64,000 nt of DNA from Pseudomonadota bacterium (lineage in GTDB: Bacteria > Bdellovibrionota_B > Oligoflexia > Oligoflexales > CAIYRB01), in NCBI GenBank assembly GCA_026390435.1, contig JAPLFY010000036.1, positions 124,001-188,000 of the forward strand, in the 5' to 3' direction. Position numbers and translations under genes: made by a program. Shown in pieces: positions 1 through 7,628 of the stretch (position 1 is the first letter of the stretch; each line of letters begins with the position of its first letter). The notes below the pieces were generated by a model, which was given only the letters and a program-made list of their open reading frames with translations, had not been told where the DNA came from and ran no database searches.

Positions 1-37
1 AATCATGGTGTGTCTTGAGGTAGTGTAGGATATCCAT
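1..37 (-). CDS. Start of an unidentified gene running off the window (partial, possibly hemerythrin-like)
   Basis: Reading the minus strand, an ATG at 37-35 opens a frame MDILHYLKTHHD that runs off the left edge after 12 residues. A GGGAG Shine-Dalgarno sequence lies at about 48-52, at a suitable distance. The opening resembles the first helix of HHE/hemerythrin-type cation-binding proteins, which often begin with a short helix followed by a histidine-acid pair. Twelve residues are too few for a firm family call, so treat the function as a guess. It is divergent from mqnC. Confidence 0.4.
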   Translation of the reverse strand, partial: MDILHYLKTHHD

Positions 38-351
38 CGTTCAGACTCTCCCTATTACCAACGGCGTCCGTTGCAAATGCAAAAGGAACTAGCGGTCACA
101 GCAACGTTAAAATGTCTATGTGTACGCTCAGCGCTACCCTTTAGTAAAATTGACCGACCGAGGCAACTAGAGATTTACACTGTCTTTCGCGGATTTGCCG
201 CCTTAGCGTACTTAGACCCACCCCGTGCAAACTAATGCATCTTCAATGAAAAACGGGTAAATCCGCTACCATGGGCTGCTTGGACAGGTTAAAGTGGCTT
301 TTTAGGCCTCAGAAGACTGATTATTATATATAAATAACGAGGAATTACGCC
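38..351. other. Divergent intergenic region upstream of mqnC
   Basis: About 314 bases separate the two divergent genes. No RNA gene and no convincing ORF are visible. It should hold both promoters, but no hexamer pair is convincing. An AT-rich TATTATATATAAATA stretch at 322-336 lies just before the mqnC ribosome site. An 8-base inverted repeat (GCGGATTT at 189-196, AAATCCGC at 259-266) is present; the 62-base spacing makes a simple operator unlikely. Confidence 0.5.
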
Positions 352-1431
352 TTGTCAGACACAGCAATAGCACGCTTGCGCGACAAAATTTTGGACGGGT
401 CACCGATTTCCACGGATGACGCCGCATTGCTCTACATGTCCGCCGATGACCTGACCTTAAGCGATCTAGCCACTCAGGTTCGTAACCGCCTTCACCCAGC
501 AAACCAGTCGACCTATATCGTCATGGCTATCGTCAATTACACTAACATCTGCGTTGCCAAATGCGATTATTGTGCTTTTTACAAATTGCCCCACCAAGCC
601 GGTGGCTACCTTTTAAGTTTCGATGAGGTTTGCGCTAGAATCGACGACTTGGTCGGTTATGGGGGTAAGTTGGTTAGTTTTAATGGAGGCTTCCACCCCA
701 AGCTGAAACTCACTGACTACGCGGAGCTCTTCTCCAAAATTCATCATCGTTACAACGACTCTCTTAGTTTTTTTGAAATGACAGTCGCTGAGTTCATGTT
801 TAGCTGCAAACTTTCTAAGCTCAGTTATGATGAAGGGGCGGAACTCTTACTCGCAGCCGGAACACGTTGGGTGACTGGTGGCGGCGCCGAGATTCTGGAT
901 GACGCCTTTCGCAAAAGACACAGTCCCGGCAAGTATTCCGTCGATGACTACTTCACTGCCCAACGCGCCATCCTAAACGCAGGCCTGGGCTCTACCGCAA
1001 CAATGGTGATTGGGTTTGATGAGACATTAGAGGAGCGCCTGAATCACCTGCAGCGACTCCGCGACTTCCAGGAATCCACTGATCGGCGGCTCACCAGCTT
1101 TCTTTGCTGGACATATAAGCCGTGGAATAACGAACTAGGTGGTGGCGAAATTAGTAATCGCGAGTACCTGCGCTGGCTCGCAATTAGCCGCATCTATTTG
1201 CATAACTTTACTCATGTACGCACTTCAGTACTGACTAAAAACGAAGCCGCACTTGATGGACTTAACTTCGGCGCCAACGATTTTGACCTGCCGACGGAAG
1301 ATGAGGTCACCCAGAAGGCCGGAGCTACCATAAGCCTTGAATTTGCCAAAATTCTGGATGCTGCTCGCCGCGCAGGCCATGAGCCAATTTTGCGAAGCCC
1401 GTTCACTCCGAGCCCGCACCTCGGAGGCTGA
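352..1431 (+). CDS. mqnC: Radical SAM dehypoxanthine futalosine cyclase (MqnC-type)
   Basis: Likely catalyses cyclisation of dehypoxanthine futalosine in the futalosine route to menaquinone, in the cytoplasm. The 359-residue protein has the radical SAM CxxxCxxC motif at Cys67, Cys71 and Cys74, in the context NICVAKCDYCAFY typical of the MqnC/MqnE/CofH group. The later stretch FLCWTYKPWNNELGG (about residue 250) matches the MqnC pattern of a Trp/Pro-rich loop ending LGG better than MqnE. The start is TTG at 352, supported by AGGA at 340-343 with 8 bases spacing. It stands alone; UbiA-type and UbiX-type genes for later steps lie 9 kb away. MqnE is the main alternative assignment. Confidence 0.85.
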   Translation: MSDTAIARLRDKILDGSPISTDDAALLYMSADDLTLSDLATQVRNRLHPANQSTYIVMAIVNYTNICVAKCDYCAFYKLPHQAGGYLLSFDEVCARIDDLVGYGGKLVSFNGGFHPKLKLTDYAELFSKIHHRYNDSLSFFEMTVAEFMFSCKLSKLSYDEGAELLLAAGTRWVTGGGAEILDDAFRKRHSPGKYSVDDYFTAQRAILNAGLGSTATMVIGFDETLEERLNHLQRLRDFQESTDRRLTSFLCWTYKPWNNELGGGEISNREYLRWLAISRIYLHNFTHVRTSVLTKNEAALDGLNFGANDFDLPTEDEVTQKAGATISLEFAKILDAARRAGHEPILRSPFTPSPHLGG

Positions 1432-1450
1432 GCCCTGAATATTGGGTGCG

Positions 1451-1480
1451 TTGACACCTAGGGAGCCTTGTCGCTACGAT
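1451..1480 (+). promoter_or_regulatory. Probable sigma70 promoter for the M14 peptidase gene
   Basis: A perfect TTGACA at 1451-1456 is followed after 18 bases by TACGAT at 1475-1480 (4 of 6 matches to TATAAT). It lies between the mqnC stop and the peptidase start. A 7-base inverted repeat (ATCAGAA 1479-1485, TTCTGAT 1495-1501) sits in the predicted leader and could form a small hairpin or an operator. Confidence 0.5.
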
Positions 1481-1550
1481 CAGAAGATACCTGATTCTGA
1501 TTGAACCTCGCCCAATTACGCACTCACATCCGACTAGGAGACCATGAGCA

Positions 1551-2504
1551 ATGGTGCGTCCGCTCATTTGCCTAGTGTTTTGGCTTATCACGACTTCTTC
1601 AGAGGCCTTCGGCATTTCGTTCCACGCTTACCATGGCCAAGAAGAAATTCGCGCTAGCCTGCTTCAACTCGCCCGACAAAATCCGAATCTCGTGCATTTT
1701 CATACCCTAGGGTATTCGGAACAAGGGCGAAACATCGACTATGTGGTGGTCAGCCACGGAGAACCAGAGTCTTTACCAGCCATCTACATTAATGGCACCC
1801 ATCACGGAGACGAGAAAGCCAGTACTGAGGGCGTCCTTGGACTAATTGACTATCTAGTCAAATCCCGGCAGTTGCCTGTAGTCCGAGAACTCCTCTCAAA
1901 TTATGCAATTTATCTGCAGCCTCTAGTAAATCCTGACGGGCATGCAGCCAACAGACGCTTTGATGCCAGAGGCCTAGACCCCAACAGGGACTATGCCTAT
2001 CCCGGCCGCAGAGACCAAGACTCCTTTAAAACACCAGCAATTCGATTGGTAAGGGACTTAACTAATAAAGTGCGCTTTCGTGCTGCTCTGGCACTCCACT
2101 CAGGAATGGAGGGGGTACTCTGGGCCTGGGCGCATTCCGCGGAGCGACCTGCGGATTTCGATGTATTCTTTACTCTGGCTAAACTGACGGCGCAGGCAAT
2201 GGGGATGAGCCAGTATCGCCAATCCTATTCGGACTATCCGGCACTTGGTGAGTTCATTGACTATGCTTACATGACTCATGGAACTCTCGCGATGACTGTC
2301 GAAGTAGCGAACAATCCGACACCGCCTGCTGAAGATTTAGATGCTGTGGTCAAACGTGCGGTAGCAGGTTCCGTTTCCTTCATGCTGGGCATCATGGACC
2401 TGGACCGAGGGGAACTGAGCATTATTCGCAACTCTTCGACAAGAAAGGATATAATACCTTGGGCACGGACAAATGAGCGAGCTACTCGCCAGGGACTCCA
2501 ATGA
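1551..2504 (+). CDS. Secreted M14-family zinc carboxypeptidase
   Basis: A zinc metallopeptidase of the carboxypeptidase A/DD- or DL-carboxypeptidase type, probably exported to act on peptides or peptidoglycan fragments. The first 20 residues form a signal peptide. Zinc ligands are visible as HGDE (His85, Glu88) and His183 in LALHSG. The catalytic glutamate is Glu251 in TMTVEVANNP. NPDG (127-130) and DPNRDY (143-148) are also family hallmarks. The length of 317 residues fits a single catalytic domain. The start is ATG 1551, with AGGAG at 1536-1540 ten bases upstream; an ATG at 1544 is out of frame. The substrate cannot be read from the sequence. Confidence 0.85.
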   Translation: MVRPLICLVFWLITTSSEAFGISFHAYHGQEEIRASLLQLARQNPNLVHFHTLGYSEQGRNIDYVVVSHGEPESLPAIYINGTHHGDEKASTEGVLGLIDYLVKSRQLPVVRELLSNYAIYLQPLVNPDGHAANRRFDARGLDPNRDYAYPGRRDQDSFKTPAIRLVRDLTNKVRFRAALALHSGMEGVLWAWAHSAERPADFDVFFTLAKLTAQAMGMSQYRQSYSDYPALGEFIDYAYMTHGTLAMTVEVANNPTPPAEDLDAVVKRAVAGSVSFMLGIMDLDRGELSIIRNSSTRKDIIPWARTNERATRQGLQ

Positions 2505-2566
2505 TCGGAGCCGAGGGCACAGTTCGTTTGAAGATCCAACGTAACCAAGGGGGAGGGTGGATAGGT

Positions 2567-2803
2567 ATGAACGATTTATTAAAATGGGCAGGTAAGCTGA
2601 CTCTTCAGGCCATTTTTTGGGTTTTTATACTATCAATTAAGTATCATGGGCGGCCGGTTTTTAATTATGCCAATGATACTCTGGTGCAAAACTCCATGGT
2701 ACAAACTGTCGATGAAAGTCTCGCCGATCTTTGGCAAAGATTAGCTCGCGCAACAAAAGTTGCGTTCGCTAAGAACGCGCCCGAGGACGCCCAGGCTCTC
2801 TGA
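2567..2803 (+). CDS. Small single-pass membrane protein, function unknown
   Basis: A 78-residue protein with one hydrophobic segment (about residues 9-24, LTLQAIFWVFILSI) followed by a short charged tail. An upstream ATG at 2501 overlaps the peptidase stop as ATGA and would add 22 residues. The internal ATG at 2567 is preferred because it has a strong GGGGAGGG Shine-Dalgarno sequence just before it. The tail (VDESLADLWQRLARAT) could be an amphipathic helix. It is probably cotranscribed with the peptidase. No family is recognised. Confidence 0.55.
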   Translation: MNDLLKWAGKLTLQAIFWVFILSIKYHGRPVFNYANDTLVQNSMVQTVDESLADLWQRLARATKVAFAKNAPEDAQAL

Positions 2804-2848
2804 TAGCCACAGGCTTTGAACTCGCCATAAGCTGCCCTACATGCTAGC

Positions 2849-2874
2849 ATTCGCGGCCGAGGAATCGGCCGAAT
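2849..2874. other. Strong GC-rich hairpin upstream of def
   Basis: ATTCG-CG-GCCGA, loop GGAA, TCGGCCGAAT forms a 7-bp perfect core (CGGCCGA/TCGGCCG) that can extend to about 10 bp with a 2-base bulge. No T-run follows on either strand, so it is not a canonical intrinsic terminator. It may be a weak terminator or processing site between the upstream gene and def-rpe. Confidence 0.4.
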
Positions 2875-2924
2875 GACGTTCGGTCGGCAACTAAACCAGC
2901 AATCAGAATTTGAGGTACTGAGTC

Positions 2925-3476
2925 GTGGCAGTTCTGGACGTCGTCTTGTGGCCTGCACAGGTCCTGGAGACTCGCGCTATCGAAGTGAGTGAATTTGACG
3001 AAAGCTTACGTCGATTCGTTGCAGACATGTATGAGACCATGCATGACTCAAACGGGATCGGATTAGCTGCAAACCAAGTCGGTGATCTACGCCGAGTCAT
3101 CACCATGGAGATACCATGGGCAGCCATTGATGCGGAACAAGATGAAGAACAGTTTGCCGAGCCCAAAGAATGGTGGCACGACAAAAAGTTTACGTTCATC
3201 AACCCAGTCATAACTAAAAAGGCTGGTAAGTTTCGCTATCAAGAGGGCTGTCTGAGCTTTCCCGAAATCTTCGAATTTATTGATCGAGCAGCGGAAGTTT
3301 GGGTGTCTGCGCAGGACGAATACGGGAAGTCATTCGAAATTCACGCTACAGGGCTGCTCTCGGTGTGCATCCAGCATGAACTCGATCACATCGATGGTGT
3401 CGTCTTTATCAACCGAATGAGTCGACTGAAAGCTAACCTCGCCCGCAAAAAGCTCAGTCGAGCAGTACCCATATGA
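2925..3476 (+). CDS. def: Peptide deformylase
   Basis: Removes the N-formyl group from nascent proteins at the ribosome. All three family motifs are present: GIGLAANQ at 44-51, EGCLS at 107-111 (metal-ligand Cys109) and the HELDH zinc site at 151-155. The 183-residue length is slightly above the usual 165-175 because of an acidic insertion around residues 65-90. The start is GTG 2925 with TGAGGT at 2911-2916. Its last four bases overlap the rpe start as ATGA, so the pair is translationally coupled. The common partner fmt is not next to it here. Confidence 0.95.
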   Translation: MAVLDVVLWPAQVLETRAIEVSEFDESLRRFVADMYETMHDSNGIGLAANQVGDLRRVITMEIPWAAIDAEQDEEQFAEPKEWWHDKKFTFINPVITKKAGKFRYQEGCLSFPEIFEFIDRAAEVWVSAQDEYGKSFEIHATGLLSVCIQHELDHIDGVVFINRMSRLKANLARKKLSRAVPI

Positions 3477-4138
3477 CCAAAGTCTTAGTGGCTCCGTCCT
3501 TGTTAGCATCTGACCCGATGCGATTCGGTGATGAAGTCAAAAACGTGGAAGCAGCAGGTGCGGACTGGCATCACGTTGATGTCATGGATGGTCATTTTGT
3601 ACCCAATCTCACCTACGGCCTGCCTTTCATACAAGCCCTCAAGAAATATGCGAATATCCCACTGGATGTGCACATCATGGTGAGCAATCCAGATGCCGTT
3701 GCTCTTGATTACGTGAAGGCAGGAGCAGACCGCCTCACATTCCACGTCGAAGCAGCTACTCATGCGCATCGCCTTGCCCAGTCGATACGTGCAGCAGGGG
3801 CGAAGGTCGGCCTCGCAGCAAATCCTGGGACCCCGCTAGAGAGCGTTTTCCCTTTGCTCGAAGATGTCGATAGCATCATGTTAATGTCCGTAAATCCTGG
3901 CTACGGCGGTCAGCATTACATTAAGCAAACCGCGGGCCGCATTAAACTGCTTGCTGATAAATTAAAACAATACGGACTTCAAAATAGGGTGCTCATTGAA
4001 GTCGACGGCGGGATTAACGCTGAGACCGGAGCCCAAGTTGTGGCAGCAGGTGCGCGCGTGCTTGTCGCGGGCACCTTCATATTTGGTGCAACTGATCGCG
4101 CCGTTCCGATTGGTCAACTACATAGTCTGCTACCATAA
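3473..4138 (+). CDS. rpe: Ribulose-phosphate 3-epimerase
   Basis: Interconverts ribulose 5-phosphate and xylulose 5-phosphate in the pentose phosphate pathway. The 221-residue TIM barrel shows the N-terminal APSLLASD, the metal-site histidines in HHVDVMDGHFVPN and DVHIMV, the catalytic aspartate in VDGGI and the phosphate loop AGTFIFG. Length and motifs are fully typical. The ATG at 3473 overlaps the def stop, indicating an operon. Confidence 0.95.
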   Translation: MTKVLVAPSLLASDPMRFGDEVKNVEAAGADWHHVDVMDGHFVPNLTYGLPFIQALKKYANIPLDVHIMVSNPDAVALDYVKAGADRLTFHVEAATHAHRLAQSIRAAGAKVGLAANPGTPLESVFPLLEDVDSIMLMSVNPGYGGQHYIKQTAGRIKLLADKLKQYGLQNRVLIEVDGGINAETGAQVVAAGARVLVAGTFIFGATDRAVPIGQLHSLLP

Positions 4139-4180
4139 GTTATGGCTTACGGCATTGAATACCAGTCATCCGAGGTCGCT

Positions 4181-4624
4181 ATGAGTAAACTTAATGGATA
4201 TCTAAAACTAGTATTACTGCTTAGCATTTCGCTTTGGTCACAGTCCAAAGCCTCTGCGGAGCCTAAAGGCCAACTACTTAAAGTAGGCGGCGATTATGAA
4301 GTGACAGCAATTGAACACCTAAACGACAGTGAATTTCGTGTTGATTTCAAAGCAGTTACACCCACAGGTAAATTTGACAACCTGAGCTTGCACAGTGATC
4401 ACGTACATGTGGCTGTGCGCATCGGACAAAAGTTAAGATTATCGGCAGAGATTTTGAACAGTAATGGCCACAGTGCAGAGGTGGCTCAGATGGTAATTTT
4501 TATTGCAAATCCTCAAGGCCCGATTCCAGTTTGGTTACTATCAAATAGAGCGGGTCACCAAGATCTGCGCGCCATCAAATACATTGATATGCACAGCCCC
4601 CTTACCGACTACATCGTGATGTAA
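4181..4624 (+). CDS. Secreted protein of unknown function
   Basis: A 147-residue protein whose first 22 residues are a signal peptide ending in SKASA before a probable cleavage site. The mature part looks like a small all-beta domain (alternating hydrophobic strands such as YEVTAIEHL, EFRVDFKAV, HVHVAVRI). The ATG at 4181 is preferred over one at 4142 because GAGGT precedes it at 4172-4176 and the protein then begins with the signal sequence. It sits between rpe and the rhomboid gene on the same strand. No family is recognised. Confidence 0.7.
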   Translation: MSKLNGYLKLVLLLSISLWSQSKASAEPKGQLLKVGGDYEVTAIEHLNDSEFRVDFKAVTPTGKFDNLSLHSDHVHVAVRIGQKLRLSAEILNSNGHSAEVAQMVIFIANPQGPIPVWLLSNRAGHQDLRAIKYIDMHSPLTDYIVM

Positions 4625-4639
4625 AGCCGAGAGGGTTCT

Positions 4640-5692
4640 GTGCAAAATCTTGACTCAACCGAAGAAAACCCGCTGCAGGCGGGCGCGATGCAACCTAAAG
4701 GACTAAGGTATTTATTTGGCACTTGGTCCGGCCGAATTTTGCTCATCAACGGATTAGTTTTTCTCTATATCTGCTATCTTAGTGGCAATATTTTCACACC
4801 CGACACAACGACGTTACTGGCACTGGGTGCCAAAGACTCGGTTAAGTTAGCTCAGGGTGAACTGTGGCGCTTGATAGCACCAATCTTTATTCATGTCGGA
4901 ATCATCCACTTCGCCTTCAATAGTTATTTCCTTTACGTCGTGGGCTTCCAACTCGAACGTTTGCTTGGTGGCCCATGGTTCTTGGCGATTTACCTCATTT
5001 CAGGAATTGCCGGAAATATTGCCAGTGCCACCTTTAGCGTGAACATGAGTGCCGGGGCTTCAGGCTCCCTGTTTGGTTTGCTGGGTGCCGGATTCTTGCT
5101 TGAGCGCACGATTGGCACACACATTAAAAAACTGACCGGTCGCCGCCCACGCAATAGGGCCTATGCTATGACCGTAGTGATCAACTTGGGATTCGGACTT
5201 CTAATCCCCTTTATCGACAATTCCGCGCATATCGGGGGGTTGGTGGCTGGAGTACTTCTAACTGCCGCTATGATTAGCCTTCGACCTAATAACTTACATA
5301 AACGAATCCCAGCCTTAGGAATCAGCTTCTTACTGATACTTACTTCGATATGCTGTGGAGGCATCTACGTTTCAACCTCTCCACAATTAGTAATAAATCG
5401 ACTGGTAATCGCTGGCGACAGCAGTGACGATAGTGGGCAGAAAATCTACCATTATAGCCAAGCATTAGCCTTAGATCCGGATATCGCCACTATCAGAATT
5501 AAACGTGCTCGCGCTCTGTTCGCGGAGGGGACACCTAATTATGCCTTCAATGATTTGCGAGCTGTTATCATTAAAGGCGGCCACGAAGTCGAGCTTACCA
5601 AATTTGCCGACGAGCTAGACAGAAAGAGACAACACGCTGAGGCATGGGAGCTACGCCAGATGTTGGCACATCACATGGAATCACAGCGTTAG
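4640..5692 (+). CDS. Rhomboid-family intramembrane serine protease with C-terminal soluble tail
   Basis: Cleaves membrane proteins within or near their transmembrane segments. The 350-residue protein has six or seven hydrophobic helices, the catalytic GASG motif at 139-142 (Ser141), the partner His197 in SAHIGG, and the oxyanion-region HFAFN at 90-94. After the membrane domain (to about residue 255) comes a soluble tail of about 95 residues that looks like degenerate TPR helices (YHYSQALALDPD). The start is GTG 4640, with GAGGG at 4631-4635. Substrates are unknown. Confidence 0.88.
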   Translation: MQNLDSTEENPLQAGAMQPKGLRYLFGTWSGRILLINGLVFLYICYLSGNIFTPDTTTLLALGAKDSVKLAQGELWRLIAPIFIHVGIIHFAFNSYFLYVVGFQLERLLGGPWFLAIYLISGIAGNIASATFSVNMSAGASGSLFGLLGAGFLLERTIGTHIKKLTGRRPRNRAYAMTVVINLGFGLLIPFIDNSAHIGGLVAGVLLTAAMISLRPNNLHKRIPALGISFLLILTSICCGGIYVSTSPQLVINRLVIAGDSSDDSGQKIYHYSQALALDPDIATIRIKRARALFAEGTPNYAFNDLRAVIIKGGHEVELTKFADELDRKRQHAEAWELRQMLAHHMESQR

Positions 5693-5720
5693 GTTGATGT
5701 TTACTGAAAGTAAGTTGCCC

Positions 5721-6395
5721 TTAGCCTGCCCTCATTTTTAGGGAAAGAGGCGCATAGTAATGGTCACGCAGGGCATCTCTTAACTCCGGTCCAATCGTAT
5801 TGCTATGTCGCAATTCGGCAAACCAAAATCTCGCCGCACGCTTTGTCGCCTGCCAGTAAAGCTCTCGGTCCAACCCTACAATTTCAGCCTGATCATAAAG
5901 TTTGCGCGCCAGTGGCAATATATGGCTATCACCACATTGACGAGCCAGCGTGAGTGCAGCCACTAACAGTTTATCGATCTCGCCCTGCCATTCTAGCTCC
6001 AACTTTGACACGATCTGCTCATTGGACGCTCGGTTCAGAATAAGGTGAAAATGGCTCACCTCCTCCACAACGATACAAAACTGATCCAAATTGTCGTCCG
6101 CTAAGCGAGTTAGTGGGTTAGTAACGTTAAGTTGCGCTGAGATCGATTCCGAAAAATGAATGCCAATAAATAATTCCTGGGTGTTGGTATCTGACGAAAA
6201 GAATACGGCCGCGCGGGCACCATACTCAGGTAAACTTGTCACCTGGTTACCCAACACCGTCCGTAATTCATCTAAATCTATTAGATGCTCAGCAGCGTGG
6301 CACAACGGCTCGAAACCGTAAAATTCCGCCAATTCGACTTCAACCCTCTCGACCACAGCCTTCAGGGTGTTCCGCTGAACGGAAAAGGTGCTCAC
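5721..6395 (-). CDS. Conserved-looking hypothetical protein (downstream partner)
   Basis: A 224-residue cytoplasmic protein with no signal peptide or membrane segment and no recognised domain. The N-terminal half is mixed alpha/beta (VELAEFYGFEP, ARAAVFFSSD, LFIGIHFSE). The C-terminal half is helical and rich in Arg/Tyr (YWQATKRAARFWFAEL). It begins with GTG at 6395, overlapping the stop of the preceding gene by four bases (GTGA), so the two are almost certainly coupled and may form a complex. Confidence 0.7.
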   Translation of the reverse strand: MSTFSVQRNTLKAVVERVEVELAEFYGFEPLCHAAEHLIDLDELRTVLGNQVTSLPEYGARAAVFFSSDTNTQELFIGIHFSESISAQLNVTNPLTRLADDNLDQFCIVVEEVSHFHLILNRASNEQIVSKLELEWQGEIDKLLVAALTLARQCGDSHILPLARKLYDQAEIVGLDRELYWQATKRAARFWFAELRHSNTIGPELRDALRDHYYAPLSLKMRAG

Positions 6396-7009
6396 TGACG
6401 TTCTCGCCAGGGAGTTTGAATGGGCGTGATCCCGACCCTGTGCAAAATCCGCCGTAGACGATCAGTGTTATTGCGCGTCCACCTGTCATACACAGCGAGA
6501 ATATCGACTGGCTTGGTGCAACCTGGGGTTTCTGAGACCTCTGCTACCACTTCCACTAGATCGCGAAACTTCTCGGCAAGATCCGCATACATACTGGTAA
6601 AGTGCTCATCTCCCTGATGCACTCGAGACAAAGCGGACACATTGTTGTAAGCGGACGACCCTAGCGAAATATAATAGTTAAGATCGTATGCCTTGCGATT
6701 GAAATAATCCTGGAAAAAGCCCGCAACATAAAGGCTACTATCCCCTAAGTATTTAAAAATTTTGAGCTTATGTGCAGGTGGTGCATCAATAGCCTCTTTG
6801 AGCATTAGGGCCAGCGGAGTCTCAAATGCGTCTAGTTGGCCTGAAATGGTTTCTAATTTGCTCGGAGCAATAAACTCACATAAAAGATTCACCACATAAA
6901 ACTCAACATCATCACCGAGCTCGATGCGCTGATTAGCCAGAGCTTCCGTAACCTTCTCTCGAAAAAACTCGTGCGGTTTAACCATCAGCTCTAGCTGCGG
7001 TGCGCCCAT
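6392..7009 (-). CDS. Conserved-looking hypothetical protein (upstream partner)
   Basis: A 205-residue soluble, mostly helical protein. ATG 7009 is chosen because a perfect AAGGAGG lies at 7021-7015, five bases upstream; the longer frame starting at 7024 would begin inside this site. The central stretch KYLGDSSLYVAGFFQDYF followed by YYISLGSSAYNNVS resembles a helical protein family often seen as a hypothetical gene in myxobacteria and related groups, as far as memory goes; I cannot name it. It is the first gene of a two-gene operon with the 5721-6395 gene. Confidence 0.75.
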   Translation of the reverse strand: MGAPQLELMVKPHEFFREKVTEALANQRIELGDDVEFYVVNLLCEFIAPSKLETISGQLDAFETPLALMLKEAIDAPPAHKLKIFKYLGDSSLYVAGFFQDYFNRKAYDLNYYISLGSSAYNNVSALSRVHQGDEHFTSMYADLAEKFRDLVEVVAEVSETPGCTKPVDILAVYDRWTRNNTDRLRRILHRVGITPIQTPWRERQ

Positions 7010-7044
7010 GGACCCCTCCTTCACGATGTCAAACGTGAGGTAGA

Positions 7045-7073
7045 TTTAAACTTATTCATATTTATATCTTCAA
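7045..7073 (-). promoter_or_regulatory. Probable promoter of the 7009/6395 gene pair
   Basis: On the minus strand TTGAAG (7073-7068) is followed after exactly 17 AT-rich bases by TTTAAA (7050-7045), about 35 bases before the start codon at 7009. Both hexamers match the sigma70 consensus at four of six positions. Confidence 0.45.
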
Positions 7074-7244
7074 CCTTAGTTGGCCAGCCAGTCAATACCC
7101 TCCCTCTGGCCTTACTTTGGAGTTATCGGCATTTTTCTCCGTAATCTTTAGGAAAAAATCTTAGACTTTACGAACCACAAATACTAAGACCCTTCAGATA
7201 GTTATCCAGGAATTGACGGACACACGTATTGAGGGGGGCGGCAA

Positions 7245-7628
7245 TTGGCAGAGGGACGCGAACATAAGAATGGCCGCACGGACTCAACACCACCAGCTGA
7301 CAAGCTAGGCCTTGAAGAAATAGTCCACGTAGCCAATAGGATTGGTCTAGAGTACGCCAACGCAAAGCGAGAGGCAGAGCGACTAGAGTTACTCAAGCCT
7401 ACAGTGCGAGCCCGTATTGCAATCCGGCTAGACGACGCCTCGATTAGCGAAGCCAAGTTGCGTCGGCTTACCGAAACTGATCCTGAGTATATCGAATTTA
7501 TTGAAAAGCTTGTTGTGGCTAAAGGCGAGAGCGACAAACTTCGTATTCGATACGAGTCTTACAAAAATTTATTTGAAGCTAAACGCAGCTTACTCAGCTA
7601 CCAAAAAGCTGAAATGAAGTTAATTTAA
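7245..7628 (+). CDS. Small helical coiled-coil protein, function unknown
   Basis: A 127-residue, highly charged, all-helical protein. After a disordered N-terminus of about 20 residues there is a long heptad-rich region (ANAKREAERLELLKP and on through KGESDKLRIRYESYKN). The start is TTG 7245, supported by GAGGGGGG at 7231-7238. The style (short, helical, ending in a Lys-rich SYQKAEMK segment) is reminiscent of phage or recombination accessory proteins, but no neighbouring phage gene supports that. It converges with the TPR lipoprotein, overlapping by four bases. Confidence 0.65.
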   Translation: MAEGREHKNGRTDSTPPADKLGLEEIVHVANRIGLEYANAKREAERLELLKPTVRARIAIRLDDASISEAKLRRLTETDPEYIEFIEKLVVAKGESDKLRIRYESYKNLFEAKRSLLSYQKAEMKLI

